IMG/VR virus record: IMGVR_UViG_3300047557_000100
Coordinates: 1-28,275 of that record
Origin: a virus
Length of the DNA stretch: 28,275 nucleotides
Strand: one strand, 5' to 3'
Shown: piece after piece, positions 15,687 to 22,850 of the stretch
Layout of the letters: each line of letters begins with the position of its first letter
Position numbering within the stretch: the first letter of the stretch is position 1
Made by a program: the position numbers and the translations under genes
Notes under the pieces: generated by a model
Databases searched by the model: none
What the model saw: the letters and a program-made list of their open reading frames with translations, nothing else
Told to the model about the DNA's origin: nothing

Positions 15687-18498
15687 TCAGTTCCTCTGGA
15701 ATCTCGCTCTGGAACCCGTAGACGGCAACCGGCCCGATGTCCGCGCCGCTCGGCCAACCCGTACCAAGCCGCTTCTTGCCAGAGAAAGTCAGCAATCCAT
15801 CTGCCTTCAGCGCAGTCTCAAACTGGGTAGAACCGACCTGTATTTCTGCTAGGTATTTTCGCAGTGCAGTTTTGGATACATAACGCATCTGGTTATGAAT
15901 TTCGCTACGGCCAATCAACGGACCTCGTGGCTCGGTCACCACCTTGTTGTCATTCATGATCAGGAAGCCGCTGATGTTGCGGTTGATGAACACGTTCAGG
16001 ATGTCGCGGTAATCCGTAACGTTCAGTTTCCTGTCGCTCTTGAGGTTGGCTAGTTCCTGAATCACTGCCTTGAATATGCGGTGCAGGTCGAACTTGATGA
16101 TACCGGCCTCGCAAGCAAGTTCTGCTCCGGCAAACGTCGCTGAGATCAAGTTCTCGTAGAAGCGGTACTCAGTGTCGTTGCCCAGATAGTTGTTGTACTC
16201 CTGTGCCCAACGCTTGATCTTCTCAAGGACTACTTCTTCGCCAACTGTGTAATAGTACTTAATGAACTCTACACCGGCATGCCCGTGGTTTTTGTGCAGA
16301 GTTTCAAATATCAGCCGACCGTACTCAGGCTTCTCGCGCAGCAGGTGCGGCTTCTCAATATGGAACTGAACGACACGTGCCAGTTCACCGTCAGGGCTAG
16401 CCTTGATCTGCTCCAAGATGTCGTTGATGTTCTTGTTAGAGGTCATGAACAGAATCGTGGACGCATTCTGCTGCACCTCACGCTCGGCGTTGACCGACGC
16501 TCTCACGCGAACCTTGGGCTTACCCTGCGAGTTCTGATGGATGATCTTCGATAGATGCTCTGCCTTGGCATTGGACACTTCGTCGAGGCCAAGCAGGATG
16601 TTCTTCAGGTTTAGATAGCGCGCAACAAAGCCGTTCTCGGTTGCACCTCCGTCGATCAAACCCAACTCTCGCGGCGCACCGAATATGCTAATTGCTGCAT
16701 AAAGCGAACCGGTCTTGCCGCAGCCCGTGCCGCCCGTGAAGCAGATTGATGCTCCGGGCGTGGAGGTCAGGCTCATCAACGGAGAACCAAACCCAGTCAG
16801 CATGCCAAAGGCATGGAGTTCCATGCTTGGCGCGTTGAGGATCGATACTGCCTTCTTCCAGTCGTCAAAGTTGCCTTCAGTTTTAAGAAGTTTAGCTATT
16901 GAGCGGACGAGCGGGGACGTAGCGGTTTTAAGAACCTCACCTGTCTCGCGGACTTCGGAGTGCCCGATGACGAATCCTTTACGGTCTTCCGTCCACCCCA
17001 TCTGCATACGCATCTGCTCGGCTGCTTCGATGTTGACCATGTGATCCGTCCATTTCAAAACATACTTGGTAATCAAGGCACTAACCTCTGGGTCGAACAC
17101 CACATCTTGACTCAGCATGGCTTCGCGCAGTTTGTCCGACGCCGCTACGGTCTTCATGGGCACGAGGAACGAACGAACGCCATCGTGTGGAAGAATTACG
17201 CGCATCTCCAAGCATGATGCGTCTGTCTCGCTGTACATCCGCTTGACTGGGAACAGGTCGTACTTCGTTAGCAAGATCGGGTCTTGCTCAATCTTCTTTC
17301 CCTTCTCGGACTTCGGCGGAGGTTGATAATAGATACCGCCCGCCAGTCGCATGAATGGATACAACTTATTCTGCTTGAAGATCTCTAAGTAGGCTTGGTA
17401 AGCAGAAACCGCTTCGGAATCCTCGTCCTCCCGAATTGATTCCGGCGTATCTGTTGAGGCTTCTTTGATGCGTCGCCCAATGTGAGTAGGGGACGGGATC
17501 TTTCCTTTGAAGGGGCAGTTGTCGCATCCACCGGGGTTGAGGGATTCAAATCTTTCACAAGTGTAAGCCCATTTCGCTGATAAAGTTTGTTCGGCTTTCT
17601 TCTGGGTGTAGGCGCGGTCGTAGCCCTCGTAATCCTCAGACATCTTATAGATGGCGGGATCGGCATCAACGCAGCGCATAGCAACGGACAGCCCTGCTCT
17701 CCAGAGTGGCTCGTCGATAGTGCGCGAGTTCACCAGAATGTGCTTGATCTGATTGCAGCCCTCATCTGACAGGCTCTTCATTGCAATCGTGTCGAACTCG
17801 TACTCGTAGTTCTGAAACTTGCTTATGTCAAAGATGTCTTTGTCAAAGCCTTTGATGGCAGAGGCTAGGACTTCTTCGACACTTGCTTCTTCTACCCCCA
17901 AGAATTCTTTAAACACATCAAACGAGTACTCGTAGATCTCTTGCGAGACCACGGATGTTTCACGTGGAACATCGTACTTGTAGTTGAATGTTTCTGGGCA
18001 ACGCATGATTCGCGCTGCATCTGCCGTGACGGCAGCATCAATCTTCAGTCCATTGGTCTGGCAGAATGCCTTGAACTTCTCGGCGTAGACCTTCCACTCT
18101 GCAATCGGTACGTTGCAGTCAAGCGGCCAGTAGGCATGGATGCCACCGCCGGTATCGATGATGGCAGGAGGAGGAAGTTCATGCTTCGCAAGAAAATCTT
18201 CTAGCGCCGCAGTCGCTTCCTCTTTGCTTGAATATTTCTTCTCGGTATCACCTACGTCCAGATCGATAAAGAGTGAACGGCCTGCCAGCGCGTTCTCTGC
18301 TCGTCGGCTAGAATTTTTAAATGTGTTGGGTGATACAAAGACGTTGAGCCGATCTAATTTCGCTTGCTCGACCAGTTCAAACATCTCATCAAGCGTAGGG
18401 GCAAACGAGTTAGTAACTCGCTTAGATACTGAGTCAATCGTCGTGACGCAGTACACGCCTTCCGTAGGCAGGACTTTCTCGTAGAATTGTTTTAGCAT
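15670..18498 (-). CDS. Primase/helicase: AEP-like primase domain fused to DUF927-like ATPase
   Basis: A 942-residue protein. The N-terminal part has the archaeo-eukaryotic primase pattern: FIDLD at 77-81 (metal-binding acidic pair), TGGGIHAYW at 116-124 and KIDAAVTADAARIMRCP around 152-168. A Cys cluster follows at C314, C325 and C328 (NPGGCDNCPFKGKI). The C-terminal half has Walker A GGTGCGKT at 589-596 and Walker B ILLGLDE at 634-640 followed by a sensor-like LFMTSN, the layout of DUF927-type phage helicases. The protein should synthesise primers and unwind DNA at the fork with PolA. It begins with ATG 42 bases downstream of the HTH gene, separated by a terminator-like hairpin, and no clear ribosome site is visible. 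Assignment to AEP plus DUF927 is by motif, not by search. Confidence 0.85.
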   Translation of the reverse strand: MLKQFYEKVLPTEGVYCVTTIDSVSKRVTNSFAPTLDEMFELVEQAKLDRLNVFVSPNTFKNSSRRAENALAGRSLFIDLDVGDTEKKYSSKEEATAALEDFLAKHELPPPAIIDTGGGIHAYWPLDCNVPIAEWKVYAEKFKAFCQTNGLKIDAAVTADAARIMRCPETFNYKYDVPRETSVVSQEIYEYSFDVFKEFLGVEEASVEEVLASAIKGFDKDIFDISKFQNYEYEFDTIAMKSLSDEGCNQIKHILVNSRTIDEPLWRAGLSVAMRCVDADPAIYKMSEDYEGYDRAYTQKKAEQTLSAKWAYTCERFESLNPGGCDNCPFKGKIPSPTHIGRRIKEASTDTPESIREDEDSEAVSAYQAYLEIFKQNKLYPFMRLAGGIYYQPPPKSEKGKKIEQDPILLTKYDLFPVKRMYSETDASCLEMRVILPHDGVRSFLVPMKTVAASDKLREAMLSQDVVFDPEVSALITKYVLKWTDHMVNIEAAEQMRMQMGWTEDRKGFVIGHSEVRETGEVLKTATSPLVRSIAKLLKTEGNFDDWKKAVSILNAPSMELHAFGMLTGFGSPLMSLTSTPGASICFTGGTGCGKTGSLYAAISIFGAPRELGLIDGGATENGFVARYLNLKNILLGLDEVSNAKAEHLSKIIHQNSQGKPKVRVRASVNAEREVQQNASTILFMTSNKNINDILEQIKASPDGELARVVQFHIEKPHLLREKPEYGRLIFETLHKNHGHAGVEFIKYYYTVGEEVVLEKIKRWAQEYNNYLGNDTEYRFYENLISATFAGAELACEAGIIKFDLHRIFKAVIQELANLKSDRKLNVTDYRDILNVFINRNISGFLIMNDNKVVTEPRGPLIGRSEIHNQMRYVSKTALRKYLAEIQVGSTQFETALKADGLLTFSGKKRLGTGWPSGADIGPVAVYGFQSEIPEELIDNSP

Positions 18499-18501
18499 TT
18501 T

Positions 18502-18528
18502 AGAGAAAGGCGGAGTGTTACCTCCGCC
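18502..18528 (-). terminator. Terminator-like hairpin between HTH and primase genes
   Basis: On the minus strand GGCGGAG, loop GTAACA, CTCCGCC form a 7-bp GC-rich stem followed by TTTCTCT, close to a Rho-independent terminator but with an interrupted T-run. It lies 12 bases after the HTH gene stop and only a few bases before the primase ATG. It may attenuate primase expression or protect the upstream mRNA end. Confidence 0.55.
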
Positions 18529-18540
18529 ATATGGTGACGA

Positions 18541-18855
18541 TTACTTGATTGGCGAACCAATCATCTGTTCGATATATCGCTTAGCGTCAAGGACAGTCTT
18601 CGCCGGTAACACACCGTTAGCCATATCTTCTTCAACCAGTTCAATAAAGGTCTTGATCAGGTTGTGCTTTCCCTCCCGTATACCTTGGCCTCGGAACCAA
18701 CTGTAGACGGTCGTTCGCGTTGTCTCCAACGCAGCGGCAACGTATGTAGCAGGAAGATTAGCGTTGACGCACAGCCTCGCAAGATTCACCCCAAGTGAGG
18801 TGGAATTGTTGCGATACAAATCCAAAAGGAACTTTTGACTGTACGGTCGTGCCAT
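18541..18855 (-). CDS. Helix-turn-helix phage protein
   Basis: A 104-residue basic protein starting with ATG 9 bases after the stop of the Cys4 protein gene. Residues 35-56 (PATYVAAALETTRTTVYSWF) fit a helix-turn-helix that reads like a Cro/sigma-type DNA reader: a buried A-A-L core, a turn at ETT and an exposed recognition helix. Flanking helices are LGVNLARLCVNANL before it and LIKTFIELVEEDMANGVLPA after it. It lacks the C-terminal dimerisation domain of larger repressors. I recognise similar small HTH proteins beside primase genes of aquatic phages. It may regulate early transcription or bind the origin; neither is shown. A terminator-like hairpin directly follows the gene. Confidence 0.72.
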   Translation of the reverse strand: MARPYSQKFLLDLYRNNSTSLGVNLARLCVNANLPATYVAAALETTRTTVYSWFRGQGIREGKHNLIKTFIELVEEDMANGVLPAKTVLDAKRYIEQMIGSPIK

Positions 18856-18864
18856 TGTCGATCC

Positions 18865-19728
18865 TTACTTCTTGCCCCACTTCTGCACCACGCTAGCCAG
18901 ATCTGGCTGAGCGACGGCTTCAGCGGGTTTCTTTTCACGCAGTTTCGGTTGCTTCTCAGCGACTTCGACCGGCGCAGCAGGAGCAGCAACTTCCTCTGTC
19001 TGCTCATTCTTCTTCGGCATGATGTTCAACTTGACTGCCATCTCCGCAGCGCGAGTCTTCGCCTGTTCAGAGATCGTATCAACCATGTCAGGTGGGACAG
19101 CCCCAACTGGCGAGAACAACAACTTCGGCGAGGAAGAGTTCGTGTCGAACTGCACCTTCGTGATAACACGGCCAACGCTGATGTTGTTGCTAGCAAGCAT
19201 GCGGACGTAAGGCTTAAAGCCCCACTTGCCAGACACTTCTTCGTTGAAGCATGACGCAGACGGCACAACCAACTGCATCACATCACCGGCAGGATCGTTC
19301 GGGAGTACGACAGCAGTACGCCACGACAGGCGGCAAGCAGACCCCTGACCCGTAGAACTAGAACCCTTCGCGCTCATGGGACACTTGAAGCAGTCTGCTG
19401 CAACAGGCTCGGGCACTTCGGGGTTCGGCGTTTTGCTATCGCTCGACCAACAAGTCGGGTTGGTTTTGACACCCTTCTTGTAAGTGGAGTTGTAGTACAT
19501 GCGGCTCGGAGTGTGTGCCATCTTGACGACAATCACGTTCATGTGACGGTCTTCAATTGCACCTACTTCCTTGCCGCCGACGATCTTGCGGAACACTCCA
19601 CCCTCAATTGAAATGCGCTTGAGGGCACTCTCCTGCGATTCGCCACCGGCTACTGCAAGAGTGTCTGCGTCAACGCCGCCCTGCACGGCGAGTTCATTTT
19701 TAATACTCAGGATCAGATCATTGCTCAT
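18865..19728 (-). CDS. Putative ssDNA-binding protein with Cys4 zinc motif
   Basis: A 287-residue protein with a good ribosome site (AAGGGAAGG) before ATG. A beta-rich core (about residues 37-215) begins RISIEGGVFRKIVGGKEVG and contains four spaced cysteines C93, C113, C116 and C132 (TCWSSD; ADCFKCPM; ACR), suited to one zinc site. The last 60 residues are an Ala/Pro/Glu/Lys-rich tail ending in WGKK. A folded OB-like core plus a flexible tail with a distinct tip is the general design of phage ssDNA-binding proteins, and related proteins in aquatic phage genomes are sometimes labelled that way. Its place between helicase and primase genes supports a replication role. The tail is not strongly acidic like T7 gp2.5, so this is a working assignment only. 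Confidence 0.6.
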   Translation of the reverse strand: MSNDLILSIKNELAVQGGVDADTLAVAGGESQESALKRISIEGGVFRKIVGGKEVGAIEDRHMNVIVVKMAHTPSRMYYNSTYKKGVKTNPTCWSSDSKTPNPEVPEPVAADCFKCPMSAKGSSSTGQGSACRLSWRTAVVLPNDPAGDVMQLVVPSASCFNEEVSGKWGFKPYVRMLASNNISVGRVITKVQFDTNSSSPKLLFSPVGAVPPDMVDTISEQAKTRAAEMAVKLNIMPKKNEQTEEVAAPAAPVEVAEKQPKLREKKPAEAVAQPDLASVVQKWGKK

Positions 19729-19741
19729 GGGTTACCTTCCC

Positions 19742-20158
19742 TTAATTGTTAACAACGGATGAGGAGGACGGCTTGCGAATCGTGACATCAAATTCACGCA
19801 TCGCGTTGACACCGGGTGGCAGTCCATCCCCCTCATGTTCAGACATGAACTGCTTGAAATTGGTTTGGTGTATACGCCGCTCCAACAATTCAACTGCACT
19901 GTTCTCAAGAACGAACTTACCAAACACATTCCAATCGCTACAGTAAAAGCGTTCATTCAACTTACGCATGACAGTTCCAGAAGAAGTCTTGATCGTGTCA
20001 GCGCCAACCGTATTGCAGATCTTCAACAATTCAACTTTGATCTTATTCATGTCTTCTTCCAACACGGCGTCGTCTGCTTCGTACTTCTTCTTCAACTCTT
20101 CACGCGCAGTGCGTATAGCAATGAACGCTTCAACTAATTCTTCAGTGTTAAAACTCAT
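19742..20158 (-). CDS. Conserved phage coiled-coil replication-module protein
   Basis: A 138-residue protein whose ATG overlaps the stop of the SNF2-like helicase gene by 4 bases. Residues 5-48 form a charged helix (VEAFIAIRTAREELKKKYEA) likely to be a coiled coil. Residues 53-92 give strands (ADTIKTSSGTVMRK) and an RFYCSDW motif. Residues 92-120 contain LLERRIHQTNFKQFMSEHEG and a LPPGVN turn, ending in an EFDVTIRKP strand. I recognise this order (GADxIKT..GT...SDW...RIHQTN.KQF...PPG) from small genes beside helicases and nucleases in many phages, but I know no function for it. Tight coupling to the helicase suggests joint action. Confidence 0.66.
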   Translation of the reverse strand: MSFNTEELVEAFIAIRTAREELKKKYEADDAVLEEDMNKIKVELLKICNTVGADTIKTSSGTVMRKLNERFYCSDWNVFGKFVLENSAVELLERRIHQTNFKQFMSEHEGDGLPPGVNAMREFDVTIRKPSSSSVVNN

Positions 20159-21741
20159 ACTGATTCCAACTCCTGCTTGTACAGATCAACTAGTTTTTGA
20201 TGCGAGTCAACTTTACCTTGCAACATGTTGTACACGCGACGCTCAGCATCAGAACCCTGAAGATGAACTACCGTGCACGGATTACGCTGTCCAACTCTAT
20301 CAATACGACCGATGCACTGAAGATAAGTCTCAACGCTCATCACAGGCGACCAGAAGATGATCGTATCAGCGGCGGTCAAAGTCACACCGTGAGATGCTGC
20401 TTGCGGTTGAATCACAAGCACTCGCGGATTTTCTTGAGACTGGAACCTGTCGATGATATCGGCGCGTGTCTTGGGTGGCACATCGCCTTTGATCACTTCG
20501 TTAGTGTAGCCCTCGCGGTTCAGATATTCAGTGACAACATCAATCGTGTGTATGTACGGTACGAATATTACAACTTTGTTTGACGTTTCGTCAAGCACTT
20601 CACGCATCGCTTCAAGGCGTGGAGACACATCAAACTCGACCACATCGCGGTGATCGGTGTAGACCGCGCCGCCTGAGATTTGCAGCAACTTACTCATGCT
20701 TGCCGCAGCGTTGACTGCTGACACCATTTGCCCAGCAGCTTCGATTAACATCTGATTTTTAAGGGTTTTATAGTATCTTGCGACTTGCACCGTGAGTGGT
20801 ACTTCACGGGTTTGATACGTCACCTCTGGTAGATCCAAGCATTCTTTCTTGGTGTACCGGATCGCAGGTTGTAGCGCGTAACGCACTTCGTGTTGTGAAT
20901 CTGGTTTAGGCATCCACTTGAACCGCGAGACTTGGCGCATAACTTTATCCCGCCACGCACTCATGAACTTCGGTACACGGTACGGCGAAATCAACTTCGC
21001 AAGGCCATAGGCATCCACCGGAGACTGCGAGGCAGGTGTGCCGGTCATCATCCACAAGCGTGTATCAGATGTAATGATTGACGCTAACGTCTTCCATCGT
21101 TTCGTCGTCGGTGTCTTGTATGCATTCGCCTCGTCAACGATGATCAGGTCGAACCCACCGTTACGAATCTCATCCCTGACGATTGCAACTCCGTCATAAT
21201 TAATAACGATGAAGTCGTAAGGGTTGTTGATAATCTGTTTCCGCTTCGCACCATCGCCATATGCCACGCCGCATGAACGATGCATCGCGGTCTTGAAGAT
21301 GTCTGCTTGCCATGCTGAGTGCATGATCGACAACGGGCAGATCACTAGAACTCTTTTCACCAAGCCTAGTGTCATCAGATAATCCGCTGCCCATATCGCA
21401 GCAGAGGTCTTGCCTGTTCCCGCTTCGTTAAAACAGAACGCTCTCTGCCTCAGACTTAGGAATGATGCAGTACTCTTCTGGTGATCAAATGGTTTGAAGA
21501 CGCCCGGCCAGTTGTAGTCTCTGAGTATTGGCGACGGGATGATAGGTGTGCCTTCCTTCGGAAGTTCACCGTCGAGTAGATAAGTTAGCAACGATGCTTC
21601 ATCGAAACCCCAGTAGACGGCAATGTCTTTGGCGGTTCCACAGTCGATGATCAACTCGCTCTTTTCAACTTTACTCAGGATGTTCTGAGCAATCTGGTTC
21701 GGCACGGTTAGGCGTAGCGCCGTGTTCTCTATGACTTCCAT
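20155..21741 (-). CDS. SNF2-like superfamily 2 DNA helicase
   Basis: A 528-residue protein with all main SF2 helicase motifs: KPFDHQK near 83-89 (Q-like), Walker A NEAGTGKT at 105-112, motif II VDEAN at 202-206 (DEAN rather than DEAH), motif III MMTGTP at 231-236, and motif VI QCIGRIDRVGQR at 475-486 in the second RecA lobe. The RIDRVGQ form is typical of SNF2/Rad54-like enzymes. In phages such proteins remodel replication forks or drive branch migration, comparable in role to T4 UvsW. It is the only full helicase in the operon apart from the primase-linked ATPase. It begins 10 bases after an AGAGGA ribosome site and ends with an ATGA overlap to the next gene. Confidence 0.87.
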   Translation of the reverse strand: MEVIENTALRLTVPNQIAQNILSKVEKSELIIDCGTAKDIAVYWGFDEASLLTYLLDGELPKEGTPIIPSPILRDYNWPGVFKPFDHQKSTASFLSLRQRAFCFNEAGTGKTSAAIWAADYLMTLGLVKRVLVICPLSIMHSAWQADIFKTAMHRSCGVAYGDGAKRKQIINNPYDFIVINYDGVAIVRDEIRNGGFDLIIVDEANAYKTPTTKRWKTLASIITSDTRLWMMTGTPASQSPVDAYGLAKLISPYRVPKFMSAWRDKVMRQVSRFKWMPKPDSQHEVRYALQPAIRYTKKECLDLPEVTYQTREVPLTVQVARYYKTLKNQMLIEAAGQMVSAVNAAASMSKLLQISGGAVYTDHRDVVEFDVSPRLEAMREVLDETSNKVVIFVPYIHTIDVVTEYLNREGYTNEVIKGDVPPKTRADIIDRFQSQENPRVLVIQPQAASHGVTLTAADTIIFWSPVMSVETYLQCIGRIDRVGQRNPCTVVHLQGSDAERRVYNMLQGKVDSHQKLVDLYKQELESV

Positions 21742-21907
21742 AATTCCTCTTGAAGAAGCCCCTTACGGGGGCCAGTCGTTCAAGTCACAGCGGTGAGAAT
21801 CAGTTAGATAGCCGCTGCCTTGAATGGCATGGTTGAGCGCTTATGACTACGCTAGGGCAGAAGTGGGTGGGAACTGCCCTGTCCTCCACACTCATACCTT
21901 GTGGGGA
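21742..21907. other. 166-base noncoding gap with several inverted repeats
   Basis: The only gap above 100 bases in the minus-strand operon. It holds a chain of inverted repeats: GCCCC/GGGGC (21758-21772), CAGCGG/CCGCTG (21788-21817), GCC/GGC (21817-21828), AGCG/CGCT (21836-21853), AGGGCAG/CTGCCCT (21854-21880) and CCACA/TGTGG (21886-21904). A 31-codon minus-strand ORF beginning near 21895 lacks a properly spaced ribosome site and looks non-coding. The gap could be a structured leader for the helicase mRNA, an RNA processing region or a replication origin; none is proven. Confidence 0.5.
21758..21772 (-). promoter_or_regulatory. Hairpin in the helicase 5' leader
   Basis: A 5-bp GC stem (GCCCC, loop CGTAA, GGGGC on the minus strand) sits 16 bases before the helicase ATG, just ahead of its AGAGGA ribosome site. 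It is followed by TTCTTC rather than a T-run, so it is more likely a leader or processing hairpin than a terminator. Confidence 0.45.
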
Positions 21908-22189
21908 CTACTTCATCGCTCCGCTTGAGGTACGCTTGAATGAGCGGTTGCGACGAATTGACTGGATGGTATAACCGTCTTTATTGGTTCCACCTTTCGA
22001 TAACGCTTTCTTGTGGGCAATGTCTTTGCCCTCGCGTCGATCTGCTTTTCCGTTACCGTTTAAATCTTTACCGTTCTTATCAACAGCGCGGCGCGCACGT
22101 TGACGCTCCATGCGATCTGCATGTTCCTTACGGGCTTTCTGTTGCTGATACTCTTTCTTGTACGGGCGGGGTTTGTTTACGTAAGCCAT
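21908..22189 (-). CDS. Small basic HNH-like phage protein with EF-hand-like loop
   Basis: A 93-residue strongly basic protein. I chose the ATG at 22189 because GGAGGAGGAA lies 5 bases upstream and the codon follows the upstream stop by 1 base; a longer version from 22219 would overlap the nuclease gene. The sequence starts MAYVNKPRPYKKEYQQQKAR, continues with a charged helix, then has GKDIAHKKALSKGGTNKDG and NRSFKRTSSGAMK. This resembles small HNH-nuclease-like phage proteins (..D-x-D-H-K..SKGG..N...NRS), but the usual second Asp is Ala here and no final catalytic His is clear. Between helix and core lies D42-x-N44-x-N46-G47...D50...E53, a good match to an EF-hand calcium loop. Role unknown; probably nucleic-acid binding. 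Confidence 0.68.
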   Translation of the reverse strand: MAYVNKPRPYKKEYQQQKARKEHADRMERQRARRAVDKNGKDLNGNGKADRREGKDIAHKKALSKGGTNKDGYTIQSIRRNRSFKRTSSGAMK

Positions 22190-22190
22190 C

Positions 22191-22850
22191 TCAGTTCCTC
22201 CTCCGCTTGTAGAATTCACATGTATCTACGGGACACCAACCACAAAGCGGAGTGGGGTTTGGCATCCAAGAGTTGTTCTCATAAGCGAGACTCAACCTCA
22301 TAAGATCCGGGTTGAACACATCCCAGATCGAATCAACTTGATTACGTTCGTATTCCTCTGGAATAAAAACATCATAAAGTATGAATGCAAGCGCAGCTTT
22401 GATCTTCTTCACTGAAGGAAAGTGCGCGAACACCATCAACGCCATCAACTTTAACTGGTCGGGGTCGGGCATTTTCGGCTTGCCGGTCTTGTAATCGATA
22501 ACGAAAGCATGATCTCCGTCTATGATTAGCAAGTCAGCAATACCGCGCACCCAGTAATCTGCATCGTCAAAACCACACGGCTGCTTATCGATGGTCAATG
22601 CCATCTTGTGCTCAGGGAATCGTGTCCCCGGCATCTGCATAAGCACATCCAGCAGAGGCTGAAAGCGTTCGTAATTTCTATTCAGTGGTATACCGTTTCT
22701 GACGTAGTCCTCTAATGCTTGGTGAACCTCAGTTCCGTAACGCATCTGCTCCGTTACTTCCTTCTTGAAGTTCTGTAAAACCTTTACTTCATGATACTGG
22801 CGCGGACATTTGGTGAAGTCCTTCAGTCCGCTGTACGACCATTTGATCAC
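22191..22850 (-). CDS. Cas4/RecB-like PD-(D/E)XK nuclease with Cys4 (Fe-S type) motif
   Basis: About 219 residues from a GTG at 22850 that shares its G with the PolA stop (TAGTG) and has GGGGA 6 bases upstream; a TTG at 22856 would add two residues. Numbered from that TTG start, the nuclease core is visible: H45 in YGTEVHQALEDY, D108 in RGIADLL, and D121-Y-K123 in VIDYKTGK. One Cys lies at the N-terminus (C17 in TKCPRQYH) and three near the C-terminus (C205, C208 and C213 in CGWCPVDTC), the spacing seen in Cas4 and AddB nucleases that hold a 4Fe-4S cluster. It likely resects or trims DNA ends during phage replication or recombination. No CRISPR array is present, so a Cas4 role in spacer acquisition is not implied. 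Confidence 0.84.
   Translation of the reverse strand: MIKWSYSGLKDFTKCPRQYHEVKVLQNFKKEVTEQMRYGTEVHQALEDYVRNGIPLNRNYERFQPLLDVLMQMPGTRFPEHKMALTIDKQPCGFDDADYWVRGIADLLIIDGDHAFVIDYKTGKPKMPDPDQLKLMALMVFAHFPSVKKIKAALAFILYDVFIPEEYERNQVDSIWDVFNPDLMRLSLAYENNSWMPNPTPLCGWCPVDTCEFYKRRRN

Noticed and set aside
21775-21800. tRNA-like T-loop sequence GTTCAAGTC in the noncoding gap
   Set aside because: The flanking bases do not pair as a T-stem and no acceptor, D or anticodon arm can be placed on either strand.
21800-21895. 31-codon minus-strand ORF in the structured gap
   Set aside because: No suitably spaced ribosome site, odd composition, and it overlaps several inverted repeats that explain the sequence better.
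22190-22219. Longer start of the HNH-like protein
   Set aside because: A strong ribosome site lies directly before the ATG at 22189; the extension would overlap the nuclease gene.
22191-22850. CRISPR-associated Cas4
   Set aside because: The motif fits, but there is no repeat array and no cas1 or cas2; phage genomes carry Cas4-like nucleases on their own.
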